DNA of 64,000 bases. It comes from Streptomyces sp. AJS327 (GTDB lineage: Bacteria; Actinomycetota; Actinomycetes; Streptomycetales; Streptomycetaceae). The notes beneath the pieces are model-generated. The model was not told where the DNA came from, did not search any database, and was given only the letters and a program-made list of their open reading frames with translations. The stretch is taken from contig NZ_SKBR01000002.1 of assembly GCF_013450295.1 (NCBI RefSeq), forward strand, positions 1,016,501 to 1,080,500. The letters are read 5' to 3'. Numbering within the stretch: the stretch's first letter is position 1; each line of letters begins with the position of its first letter. Shown in pieces: positions 8,951-16,847 of this stretch. Made by a program: the position numbers and the translations under genes.

Positions 8951-8987
8951 CCGGGGCCGGTACCCGCGAGGCGGGCACCGGCCCCGG
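8951..8987. terminator. Bidirectional terminator between sulfurtransferase and sepH
   Basis: Nearly perfect 17-bp arms (8951-8967 and 8971-8987, one A-C mismatch) closed by a GAG loop. It fills the gap between two convergent genes and is a very strong intrinsic terminator candidate for both. Confidence 0.85.
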
Positions 8988-8989
8988 AC

Positions 8990-10078
8990 TCACTCCTTCT
9001 TCCGCCGGGTGCCGAAGACGATCTCGTCCCAGCTCGGCACCGCGGCGCGGCGACCGGGCCGGACGCCGTCCGCCTCGGCCTGCCGGTCGGTGGTGCCCTT
9101 CAGCCGGTCGCGGTGCGAGTTGACCGAACGCGGCATCAGCACGTCCGCGTAGGCCGATCCGGCGCTGGCCGCGGGCGCCGGTGGCTCTTCCGTCTCCGGC
9201 TCCTCCTCGGCCGCGGCGGGCGGCGGCTCCGGCTTCGCCTCCGGCTCGCCCCCCGGGCGCACCGGGGAGGGCGGGGAGGGCTCCGGCACCACCATGTCGC
9301 CCCGGAAGCTCGGCACCGCCTCCAGCAGGCTGGTCAGCGAGTCGCTCTCGCCGGGGCGGCCGTCGGCGGCCGGCTGCTCCTCGCCGTCGTACGGGCTCGC
9401 GGGGGCGAGGGCGGCGGGCTCCGGTTCGCTCCGCTCTGTGCGGTCGGGGCGCTCGCGCGGCAGCCGGGCGATACGCGGGACGAAGGGGAAGCTGGGCTCC
9501 GGGGTGTCGTCGGACTCCCCGACCAACGACCGGGCTTCCTCGTCCACCGCCTGCACGAGACGGCGCGGGGGGTCGTAGGTCCAGGTCGCCGAGTGCGGGT
9601 GACCGGCCACGCGGTAGGCGAGCAGCACCTCCCAGGTGCCGTCGTCCCGCCGCCAGGAGTCCCAGTGCGTGGAGTCCTTGTCGGCGCCGCGCAGCAACAG
9701 CCGATCCGCGACGGCCTCGCCGAGCTGCGGGCCGGTGTTCTCCCCGGGGCGGCGCACGGGTGTCTTCCGGGCCCGCTCCGCCATGAAGGCGCGCTCGGCC
9801 AGCACCGGGCCCTCGAACCGGCGCACCCGGTCGACGGGGATACCGGCGAGCTGGGCCACCTCCTCGGCGGAGGCACCGGCTCGTATCCGGGCCTGGATGT
9901 CCCGGGGCCGCAGATGGCTCTCGACCTCGATCTCGATCTGGCCGAGCCGCGCGCGGTCGTTGCGCACGGCGGCGCGCAGCCGCTCGTCAATCGGAAGTGT
10001 GTATTCCGTGCTGTCGGCAGCCTTGAGCACCAGTCGTGTGCCGTCGTTGCTGACGGCCACGACACGCAGTTCGGGCAT
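8990..10078 (-). CDS. sepH: SepH, cell-division protein (DUF3071)
   Basis: SepH is the actinobacterial septation protein shown in Streptomyces to bind FtsZ and promote its assembly. The N-terminal DUF3071 region (about 1-165) begins MPELRVVAVSNDGTRLVLK and contains the helix-turn-helix AGASAEEVAQLAGIPVDRVRRFEG. A long acidic, Pro-rich, disordered middle follows, and the end WDEIVFGTRRKK is the conserved C-terminal motif. Length is 362 residues. The ATG at 10078 is chosen because a GGAGGT ribosome site precedes it and the family starts with MPELRV; the frame stays open upstream without further conservation. It converges on the sulfurtransferase gene. Confidence 0.94.
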   Translation of the reverse strand: MPELRVVAVSNDGTRLVLKAADSTEYTLPIDERLRAAVRNDRARLGQIEIEVESHLRPRDIQARIRAGASAEEVAQLAGIPVDRVRRFEGPVLAERAFMAERARKTPVRRPGENTGPQLGEAVADRLLLRGADKDSTHWDSWRRDDGTWEVLLAYRVAGHPHSATWTYDPPRRLVQAVDEEARSLVGESDDTPEPSFPFVPRIARLPRERPDRTERSEPEPAALAPASPYDGEEQPAADGRPGESDSLTSLLEAVPSFRGDMVVPEPSPPSPVRPGGEPEAKPEPPPAAAEEEPETEEPPAPAASAGSAYADVLMPRSVNSHRDRLKGTTDRQAEADGVRPGRRAAVPSWDEIVFGTRRKKE

Positions 10079-10518
10079 GGGGACCTCCCGGATGGTGCCT
10101 GCCGACGTCACGTGCGTCGCTGCTCCCTTTGGACGAGTGTGGCCTGCCCGGGCGCAGCCTGCCACAACCTTGTCGACTCGCATGACGCGCGGGGGCGGTT
10201 CCCGTGGCGGTGGTGACGCCACGGCTGCCTCCGTGTAACGCCCGGTGATCTGCGGGATCTCCTTGATCGCCGGGTGTCACCCGCGTCGTTCCAGGGTTGG
10301 GGCCAGGGCTGGTCACACTACTCCATTAGGGCCATCCGGGTGGACCGCCGCGCCGCCGAAGTTGCCCCCAGGTAAGGGAGTTGACGTCAAGATCGCGTAT
10401 CCGCCCAGCGTACGGGGGTGGGATGAGTCACAGATCACGGAGAAGTGGAACTATCCCTTTCGCCGGAATGTCCATCTATCAGGCACAGTGGTCGGCAGTG
10501 TGCGATTGAGGGCTGTTC
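10079..10518. other. 440-bp divergent intergenic region, sepH / membrane protein
   Basis: No gene seen. It contains an inverted repeat CCGTGGCG-N7-CGCCACGG (10202-10224), the palindrome CGGGTGTCACCCG (10271-10283) and TTGACGTCAA (10381-10390). Which of these are promoter elements or operators for sepH or the right-hand gene cannot be decided from one sequence. Confidence 0.5.
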
Positions 10519-11523
10519 ATGGGCGAGAAAGACATATCCAGTACCGAAGAAGAGCAGGACGGGAGCGAGAAGAAGAACAAGCGGATCGAACTGAGCGTCG
10601 CCCAGGTACTGGGGAGCGCGGTGGCCGCGGTGATCGCCGCGGTCCTGGCCGGTGGTCTCGGCGTCTACGGCACCTTCATCGGCGCCGGGGTGATGAGCCT
10701 GGTGGTCACCAGCGGTGGTCCCGTCTTCCAGCACTTCTTCCACCGCACCGGAACCCAGATCAAGGAGGCCACGGTCCAGGCCAAGACCCGCACGCCGGGA
10801 CCGGCCGGGACCCCGCCGAACCCCGGCGGCCTCACACGGCGGCCCGCCGGGGCGCCGCCGGGACCGTCCGGCGACGCGACCCGCCGGCCGCCCACCGCCG
10901 ACGACCCCGCCGCCACCCGGCTGCTGACGCCGGTCTCCGGGGAGCCCGGGACCGGCGGTGACCCGTGGAGCGGCTCCGGCGCCCCGGACGGCGAGTTCAC
11001 CGCGGCGACCACACACGGCACCCGCTGGCGCGGCTGGCGGCGCACCCTGCTCCCCGCGCTGCTCGTCTTCGTCCTCGCCATCGGCGGGATCACGCTCTAC
11101 GAGGCGCTCTCCGGCAACAGCGTCTCCGGCGGCCGGGGCACCTCGATCGGCAGCGTCTTCGGCGGCTCGGGGGACTCGGCACCGGACACCACCCCGACGC
11201 CCACCCCCGGCGAGTCCGGTGACCAGGACGGCTCCGATCCACGCGAGGGCGACGAGACCGACGGGACACCGGAGACCGGGGACGACACCGACGGCAGCCC
11301 CGCTCCGGTGCCGACCCCCACCGGACCGGAGGCCCCCTCCGGAGGCGGCGACGCCCCGTCGCCGGGCCGGGGCGGTCCCAGCACACAGCCGGAAGAGGGT
11401 GCGGTCCCCAGCGGTCCGGCCACCCCGGAGGGGGACGGCTCCGTTCCGGAGGACGCCGAGGGCTTCACCGGTTCGCCGGACGGCGGCCTGCAACAGCGCG
11501 ACGCGCTCCCCGGAACCGGCTGA
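10519..11523 (+). CDS. Conserved membrane protein with disordered Pro/Thr-rich tails
   Basis: A 334-residue protein with no recognised catalytic domain. After a charged N-terminus (residues 1-25) comes a hydrophobic stretch at about 28-65, probably one or two membrane segments, then a Pro/Thr/Arg-rich cytoplasmic-type linker, a second membrane segment at about 175-195 (LLPALLVFVLAIGGITLY) and a long Gly/Pro/Asp/Thr-rich tail likely outside the cell. GAGGG lies 6 bases before the ATG. It converges on the lactone-oxidase gene with a terminator between them. Proteins of this shape are frequent next to sepH-region genes in streptomycetes, but the role is unknown. Confidence 0.75.
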   Translation: MGEKDISSTEEEQDGSEKKNKRIELSVAQVLGSAVAAVIAAVLAGGLGVYGTFIGAGVMSLVVTSGGPVFQHFFHRTGTQIKEATVQAKTRTPGPAGTPPNPGGLTRRPAGAPPGPSGDATRRPPTADDPAATRLLTPVSGEPGTGGDPWSGSGAPDGEFTAATTHGTRWRGWRRTLLPALLVFVLAIGGITLYEALSGNSVSGGRGTSIGSVFGGSGDSAPDTTPTPTPGESGDQDGSDPREGDETDGTPETGDDTDGSPAPVPTPTGPEAPSGGGDAPSPGRGGPSTQPEEGAVPSGPATPEGDGSVPEDAEGFTGSPDGGLQQRDALPGTG

Positions 11524-11546
11524 GCGGCTCCACCGCGAACCCGTCC

Positions 11547-11586
11547 CCGGTCCCGTCCGTCCCCGAGGGGGGAGGGGCGGGACCGG
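11547..11586. terminator. Terminator hairpin between convergent genes
   Basis: Outer 9-bp stem CCGGTCCCG / CGGGACCGG with a nested CCCC-GAG-GGGG helix. It sits 24 bp after the membrane-protein stop and 25 bp before the lactone-oxidase stop, so it can serve both. Confidence 0.7.
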
Positions 11587-11610
11587 CCGCCCGTAGGGCG
11601 GCGGGCGCCG

Positions 11611-12933
11611 TCAGGAGCCGAGGACGCGACGGAGGTAGTCGTTGCCGAAGACCCGGTCCGGGTCCAGCCGGTCGCGTACGGCCAGGAACTCGGCGAATCG
11701 GGGGTAGACCCCGGCGAGGTACCCCGCGTCCCGGGTGTGCAGCTTCCCCCAGTGGGGCCGCCCCTCGTACGCCGTCATGATCCGCTCCACCAGGGTGAAG
11801 TACCGCCGGTGGGGTGTGCCCCGGTACAGATGGGCCGCGAGGTACACGGTGTCGCGGCCGCTCGCGGTGGACAGCGGGAGGTCGTCGCCGGGCGCCGTTC
11901 GCACCTCGACGGGGAAGCCGACGGGAAGCCCGGAGCGGTCCACCGCCGTCCGCAGCTCCCGCAGGGCCTCCAGGGCGGCGGTGCGGGGCAGCGCATACTC
12001 CATCTCCAGGAACCGCACCCGGCGGGGGCTGGTGAACACCTTGTACGGGATGTCGGTATAGGTCCGGGAGGAGAGCGCCCTGCTGGACAGCCGGGCCGTG
12101 GCCGGGACCGTGGCGGGGGCCGCCCGGCCGAGCGCGCAGATGGCCCGGAAGGCGCCGTTGGACAGCAGCTCGTCGTCCATCCAGCCGCGTATCCGGGGCA
12201 GTGGGCGGGCGGGGCCGGGGCTGCGGTTGTTCCGCTTGGTGGTGCACGAGGCAGTGTGCGGAAACCAGTAGAACTCGAAGTGCTCGTTCTCAGCCGCTAG
12301 TTGGTCGAACTCGGCCAGGACCCAGTCGAGCGGCATCGGCTCCTCGCGCGCGGTGAGCAGGAACTCCGGCTCCACGGCGAAGGTCACCTCGCTCAGCACA
12401 CCGAGCGCTCCGAGGCCCAGCCGGGCCGCCGCGAAGACCTCCGGGTGCTCCTCCGCGGAACAGCGGAGCACCGACCCGTCGGCCAGGACCAGTTCGAGGG
12501 CGACGACCTGGGCCGCCAGCCCGGCCAGCTCCCGCCCGGTGCCGTGGGTCCCGGTGCTGACGGCACCCGAGACGGTCTGCTCCATGATGTCGCCCATGTT
12601 GGCCAGCGACAGGCCCTCCCGGGCCAGCGTCTGGTTCAGCTGCTTGAGCGGCGTCCCCGCGGCGACCGACACGGTGCCCGCCGCGCGATCGATGGTGCGC
12701 ACCCCGCACAGCCGCTCCGGGCGGACCAGCACCCCGTCCGTGGCGGCGACGGTGGTGAAGGAGTGGCCGGTCCCGACCGCCTTCACCCGCAGCCCCTCCT
12801 CGGCGGCCCGGCGCACCACCTCGGACAGCGCCGCCGTGCAGGACGGCGCGACGGTTCGGGTGGGGGAGACCCGCACGTTCCCCGCCCAGTTCCGCCACGT
12901 GTTCCCCTGGCCCGCCGGTGCGCTCGTGGTCAC
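11611..12933 (-). CDS. FAD-linked D-arabinono-1,4-lactone oxidase family protein
   Basis: Flavoprotein of the aldonolactone oxidase family (arabinonolactone/gulonolactone oxidases), which oxidises sugar lactones. Residues about 20-185 are the FAD-binding PCMH domain with GTGHSFT; His57 is at the position that carries covalent FAD in many members. The rest is the ALO domain, ending with the signature HWGKLHTRD and DPDRVFGNDYLR. Length is 440 residues. The GTG at 12933 is chosen for its GGGAGGCGGCAGG leader and because recognisable homology begins there; the frame extends upstream only through Arg/Pro-rich shadow sequence. The physiological lactone in Streptomyces is uncertain. Confidence 0.88.
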   Translation of the reverse strand: MTTSAPAGQGNTWRNWAGNVRVSPTRTVAPSCTAALSEVVRRAAEEGLRVKAVGTGHSFTTVAATDGVLVRPERLCGVRTIDRAAGTVSVAAGTPLKQLNQTLAREGLSLANMGDIMEQTVSGAVSTGTHGTGRELAGLAAQVVALELVLADGSVLRCSAEEHPEVFAAARLGLGALGVLSEVTFAVEPEFLLTAREEPMPLDWVLAEFDQLAAENEHFEFYWFPHTASCTTKRNNRSPGPARPLPRIRGWMDDELLSNGAFRAICALGRAAPATVPATARLSSRALSSRTYTDIPYKVFTSPRRVRFLEMEYALPRTAALEALRELRTAVDRSGLPVGFPVEVRTAPGDDLPLSTASGRDTVYLAAHLYRGTPHRRYFTLVERIMTAYEGRPHWGKLHTRDAGYLAGVYPRFAEFLAVRDRLDPDRVFGNDYLRRVLGS

Positions 12934-13349
12934 CCTGCCGCCTCCCCTGGTAGCCGCGTCCTCCCGGACGCCTCGCGGTCGCCGTCCCGCGACGGCCGGT
13001 GCGCCCCCGATCCGCCGTTTCCCGGCCACCTCCGGCGGCGGCCCGGCCCGGTACCGCCCAGGCGGTGCGCCGCGCGGGTTCCCGGCCCGCGGCGCACGGC
13101 TGGCGGGTACCGTAGCCCGGGCTCGGTTCAGACCCGGTCCGTCAGTGCGGACGGGATCCGAGGCGTTCCGCCCCGCCGTGCGACGACGCGTGGCCACCGG
13201 AACCCCTGGCGAAACCGGATGATACTCGCGCACCCCTACCGGGCGTACGGCGGGCCCGCGCGGTGCGCGCCCCGCCCGTGCCTCCGCCGCGCTCCGGATT
13301 CGCGGGAGCCCTCCGGCGCGCGCCACGGCCGAGTGGGAGGATCGGGGAC
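12934..13349. other. 416-bp divergent intergenic region
   Basis: Lies between the lactone oxidase and ferrochelatase genes, which point away from each other. No credible gene or strong palindrome was seen; only the GAGGAT hexamer (13337-13342) 7 bases before the ferrochelatase ATG looks functional. Confidence 0.5.
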
Positions 13350-14528
13350 ATGCCCGACCCGCTCGTCACGCCAGACCCCGTGGAACCGGGGCGCACCGGC
13401 CAGCAGGCCACCGCCCCCTACGACGCCCTGCTGCTCCTGTCCTTCGGCGGCCCGGAGGGCCCGGACGACGTGGTGCCGTTCCTGGAGAACGTCACCCGTG
13501 GCCGGGGCATCCCCCGGGAACGTCTGGAGGAGGTCGGCCAGCACTACTTCCGCTTCGGCGGTGTCAGCCCCCTCAACGCGCAGAACCGCGAACTGCTGGC
13601 GGCGCTGCGCGCCGACTTCGCCGCGCACGGCCTCGACCTGCCGGTGTACTGGGGGAACCGGAACTGGGCGCCGTACCTGCGCGACACCCTCCGTGCGCTG
13701 ACCCGGGACGGCCACCGCCGCGTCCTGACGCTCGCCACCAGCGCCTACGCCTCCTACTCCGGCTGCCGTCAGTACCGCGAGAACCTCGCCGAGGCACAGG
13801 CCGAGCTGGCGGCCGAGGGGCTGCGCCCGCCGCGGGTCGACAAGCTGCGGCATTACTTCAACCACCCGGGCTTCGTCGAGCCCATGGCCGACGGGGTGCT
13901 CGCCGCGCTCGCCGAGCTGCCCGGGGAGGTCAGGGGCGGCGCGCACCTGGCCTTCACCACCCACTCCATCCCGGCCGCCGCCGCCGACACCTCGGGGCCA
14001 CCGTGCGCACACGGCCCCGGTGGCGCCTACGTCGCCGAACACCTCGACGTGGCCCGGCTGATCGCCGCCGCCGTGGCGGAGCGCACCGGGACCGAACGCT
14101 CCTGGCGGCTGGTGTACCAGTCACGCAGCGGCCCCCCGGAGATGCCCTGGCTGGAACCGGACGTCTCGGACCATCTGACGGCGCTGAGCCGGGAGGGCGC
14201 CCCCGCGGCCGTGCTGGTCCCGATCGGTTTCGTCTCCGACCACATGGAGGTGCTCTACGACCTCGACACGGAGGCCCGGGACACCGCCGCGGAACTGGGC
14301 CTGCCGATCGCTCGCTCGGCGACCGTGGGGCACGACCCGCGGTTCGTCGCCGGACTCCGCGACCTCGTGCTGGAACGGGCGGCCACCGAGCGGGGCGCGG
14401 CGCCCGAGCGCCGGGCCCTCGGCGGGCTCGGCCCCAGCCACGACCTGTGTCCCGTCGGCTGCTGTCCCGCCCGCACCCCCCGTCCCGCGGCCGCGGGGGC
14501 GGACGCCCCGGAGTTCGGTGCCGGTTAG
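13350..14528 (+). CDS. cpfC (hemH): Coproporphyrin III / protoporphyrin ferrochelatase
   Basis: Inserts ferrous iron into a porphyrin in heme synthesis. In actinobacteria this enzyme normally acts on coproporphyrin III in the coproporphyrin-dependent branch. The start of the domain reads DALLLLSFGGPEGPDDV; the iron-site region contains the usual FTTHSIP; QSRSGPP and VPIGFVSDHMEVLYDLD are also family signatures. The C-terminal HDLCPVGCCPAR cysteines match the [2Fe-2S] ligands of actinobacterial ferrochelatases. It is 392 residues long. The ATG at 13350 has both GGGAGG and a GAGGAT hexamer 7 bases upstream. The inositol-phosphatase gene follows in the same direction. Confidence 0.94.
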   Translation: MPDPLVTPDPVEPGRTGQQATAPYDALLLLSFGGPEGPDDVVPFLENVTRGRGIPRERLEEVGQHYFRFGGVSPLNAQNRELLAALRADFAAHGLDLPVYWGNRNWAPYLRDTLRALTRDGHRRVLTLATSAYASYSGCRQYRENLAEAQAELAAEGLRPPRVDKLRHYFNHPGFVEPMADGVLAALAELPGEVRGGAHLAFTTHSIPAAAADTSGPPCAHGPGGAYVAEHLDVARLIAAAVAERTGTERSWRLVYQSRSGPPEMPWLEPDVSDHLTALSREGAPAAVLVPIGFVSDHMEVLYDLDTEARDTAAELGLPIARSATVGHDPRFVAGLRDLVLERAATERGAAPERRALGGLGPSHDLCPVGCCPARTPRPAAAGADAPEFGAG

Positions 14529-14725
14529 TGCCGGAGCGCCCGGCGCACGCCCCGCACACGACCGAAGGCCGGCGCCCACCGGCGCCCACCGAGAAGGCTG
14601 CCCAGCGCCGGCGAGCGCCGACAAGTATCAACAAACGCAGGCGAACGCTGAAGAGAACTGACGAAACGGGTGCCGCCGGATCGCGCGGCACCGAAGCGAA
14701 GCACCACGCGAGGAGCGACAGACCC

Positions 14726-15532
14726 GTGACCGACCAGCCGGACCTCAAGGACCAACTCCTCGACCTCGCCAGGGAGGCCGCCCGGCGGGCCGGGACCTTC
14801 CTGTGTGACGGCCGCCCCGACGACCTCGGGGTGGCGGCCACCAAGTCCAGCCCGATCGACGTCGTCACCGAGATGGACATCGCCTCGGAGAAGCTGATCA
14901 CCGACTTCCTGCGCGAGCACCGCCCGGACGACGGTTTCCTGGGCGAGGAGGGGGCCTCCACCGAGGGCAGCTCCGGGGTGCGGTGGATCATCGACCCCAT
15001 CGACGGCACCGTGAACTACCTCTACGGGCTCCCCAGTTGGGCGGTGTCCATCGCCGCCGCCCACCACGGCGAGGTTGTCGCCGGGGTGGTCGAGGTACCG
15101 ACGCGCGGTGAGACCTTCCACGCCACCCTCGGTGGGGGCGCCTTCCGCGGCGACACCCCGCTCCGGGTGCGCCCCGCCCCGCCGCTGGAGCAGGCGCTGA
15201 TAGCGACGGGCTTCAGCTACGTCACCGAGCAGCGCGCGGCCCAGGCGGAGGTGGTGCGCCAGCTGTTGCCCCGCGTCCGTGACGTGCGGCGCTCCGGTTC
15301 GGTCGCCGTCGACCTCTGCGACCTCGCGGCGGGACGGCTGGACGGGCTCTACGAACGGGGGCTGCATCTGTGGGACTTCGCCGCGGGCGACCTGATCGTC
15401 CGGGAGGCGGGCGGACGGAGTGGGGGGCGGCCGGGGCAGGCGCCGGGGGAGGAGCTGACGGTGGCCGGTTCGCCCGGCGTCTTCGCCGAACTCCAGCCGC
15501 TGGTGGACGGGCTCGGGGCCTGGCACGACTGA
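14726..15532 (+). CDS. Inositol monophosphatase family protein
   Basis: Mg-dependent phosphatase of the inositol monophosphatase/FBPase/CysQ superfamily. Metal and catalytic motifs are complete: DVVTEMD, GEEGA, the central IDPIDGTVNYLYGLP and the C-terminal WDFAAGDLIVREAGG. Length is 268 residues, normal for the family. A GAGGAG precedes the GTG start. It lies 197 bp after ferrochelatase, and may be co-transcribed. In actinobacteria such enzymes act on inositol phosphate, histidinol phosphate or PAP; the sequence alone does not tell which. Confidence 0.9.
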   Translation: MTDQPDLKDQLLDLAREAARRAGTFLCDGRPDDLGVAATKSSPIDVVTEMDIASEKLITDFLREHRPDDGFLGEEGASTEGSSGVRWIIDPIDGTVNYLYGLPSWAVSIAAAHHGEVVAGVVEVPTRGETFHATLGGGAFRGDTPLRVRPAPPLEQALIATGFSYVTEQRAAQAEVVRQLLPRVRDVRRSGSVAVDLCDLAAGRLDGLYERGLHLWDFAAGDLIVREAGGRSGGRPGQAPGEELTVAGSPGVFAELQPLVDGLGAWHD

Positions 15533-15581
15533 GCCCGTCGGCCGGACGGGACGGCCTGGTGCGTCCCGCCGGACAGACACC

Positions 15582-15608
15582 GAGCCCCCGGGGAGTTCCC
15601 GGGGGCTC
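15582..15608. terminator. Bidirectional terminator
   Basis: Perfect 11-bp stem GAGCCCCCGGG / CCCGGGGGCTC with a GAGTT loop, placed between the convergent inositol-phosphatase gene and the small gene to its right. Confidence 0.88.
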
Positions 15609-15639
15609 ATCGGGTGCGGGCGTCGCGGTGGGGTCGGGG

Positions 15640-15810
15640 TCAGGCCGAGGCCGGTACCTCGACGCCGTGTTCGGCCGCGAGGCGGTGCAGGTCCTCCAGC
15701 TCCGCCTGCTCGACCTCCGCCAGGAAGTCGTCGCCCGACTCGCGGGCCCGGTGCAGGTCGGACTCGGTGCTCTGTATGCGCTGTAGCAGTCCAGCGGTGA
15801 ACGCGTCCAT
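15640..15810 (-). CDS. Small conserved acidic protein, 56 aa
   Basis: A short helical, acidic protein (starts MDAFTAGLLQRIQSTE) with no known domain. A good GAGGGGG ribosome site precedes the ATG, and coding-type third-position GC begins at that ATG, not in the open frame above it. It sits between the inositol phosphatase and cutR, an arrangement I recall from other streptomycetes. Function unknown; the heptad-like Leu/Glu pattern suggests a small coiled coil. Confidence 0.7.
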   Translation of the reverse strand: MDAFTAGLLQRIQSTESDLHRARESGDDFLAEVEQAELEDLHRLAAEHGVEVPASA

Positions 15811-16190
15811 GGTGTGCCCCCTCGTCAAGGGTCGGTGGCACGGGGGTGTGCCGGGGGTTGACTGAGCGGCTCCGACCCTCACCCCTGCCCTGGCTGGTCG
15901 GCAGCCCGTGGCTTGCCGCGCACAGGGTGTGATCGGAAGTGTGTCACTCGTCCTCCCCAGCCGAACCCTCAGGGAAACCTCAGGGCCCCGCGAAAATCGG
16001 GCTCCCCCGGGCGTCATCTCCCGCTTACCGCCGGTTTACCGGCGCTCGGGGGAGGATGGGGACGATGAGCCGGGGGAGCGTCCCGATCTGCCGGGGCCTC
16101 CTGGGGCGCGCCCCGCCCGGACCGGTCCACGGGCCGTTCCGCACGGGGCGGCCGCCGTGCCCGTAACCCCTATCGAGGAAGGACAGCGCT
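15811..16190. promoter_or_regulatory. Divergent promoter region upstream of cutRS
   Basis: This 380-bp region has no gene. It contains two sets of 11-bp-spaced direct repeats: CCTCAGGG (15967-15974 and 15978-15985) and TTACCGCCG / TTACCGGCG (16025-16033 and 16036-16044). OmpR-family regulators such as CutR generally bind direct repeats with an 11-bp period. Confidence 0.55.
15967..15985. promoter_or_regulatory. Direct repeats with 11-bp period, candidate response-regulator box
   Basis: Two exact copies of CCTCAGGG, each preceded by A/C-rich bases, spaced one helical turn apart about 210 bp before cutR. The geometry suits a winged-helix response regulator. Assignment to CutR is inference from proximity. 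Confidence 0.45.
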
Positions 16191-16844
16191 GTGCGCGTAC
16201 TCGTCGTCGAGGACGAGCAACTGCTCGCCGACGCGGTGGCGACGGGCCTCCGCAGGGAGGCCATGGCCGTCGACGTGGTGTACGACGGCGCGGCGGCCCA
16301 GGAGCGCGTCAGCGTGAACGACTACGACGTGGTCGTCCTCGACCGTGACCTCCCCCTGGTGCACGGCGACGACGTCTGCCGGGAGATCGTTGGCCTGGGC
16401 CTGCCCACGCGGGTGCTGATGCTGACCGCCTCGGGGGACGTGAACGACCGCGTCGAGGGGCTGGAGATCGGCGCCGACGACTACCTGCCGAAGCCGTTCG
16501 CCTTCGCCGAGCTGACCGCGCGGGTGCGGGCACTGGGCCGCCGCTCGACCTCGGCGCTGCCGCCGGTGCTGGAGCGCTCCGGCATCCGGCTCGACCCGGG
16601 GCGGCGCGAGGTCTTCCGGGACGGCCGGCAGATCCAGCTCGCTCCCAAGGAGTTCGCGGTGCTGGAGGTGCTGCTGCGCAGCGAGGGCACCGTTGTCTCG
16701 GCCGAGCAGCTGCTGGAGAAGGCGTGGGACGAGAACACCGACCCCTTCACCAACGTCGTGCGGGTGACCGTCATGACGCTCCGGCGCAAGCTGGGTGAGC
16801 CCGCCGTCATCGTCACCGTGCCCGGTGCCGGATACCGGATCTGA
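16191..16844 (+). CDS. cutR: Response regulator CutR (OmpR family)
   Basis: DNA-binding half of the CutRS two-component system, near-identical in layout to the S. coelicolor/S. lividans protein (217 residues). The receiver domain (1-115) has the acidic pocket at E8-D9, phosphoacceptor Asp51 in VVLDRDLP, Thr in MLTASG and Lys in LPKPF. The C-terminal winged helix (about 125-217) ends VTVMTLRRKLGEP and VPGAGYRI. A GAGGAAGGA site precedes the GTG start. cutS starts 3 bp after the stop. CutRS has been linked to antibiotic production and protein-secretion stress; the promoter carries possible self-binding repeats. Confidence 0.96.
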   Translation: MRVLVVEDEQLLADAVATGLRREAMAVDVVYDGAAAQERVSVNDYDVVVLDRDLPLVHGDDVCREIVGLGLPTRVLMLTASGDVNDRVEGLEIGADDYLPKPFAFAELTARVRALGRRSTSALPPVLERSGIRLDPGRREVFRDGRQIQLAPKEFAVLEVLLRSEGTVVSAEQLLEKAWDENTDPFTNVVRVTVMTLRRKLGEPAVIVTVPGAGYRI

Positions 16845-16847
16845 GCG

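Noticed and set aside
13263..13349. Longer N-terminus of ferrochelatase from 13263
   Set aside because: The extra 29 residues are Arg/Pro-rich; the ATG at 13350 has a ribosome site and a -10-like hexamer.
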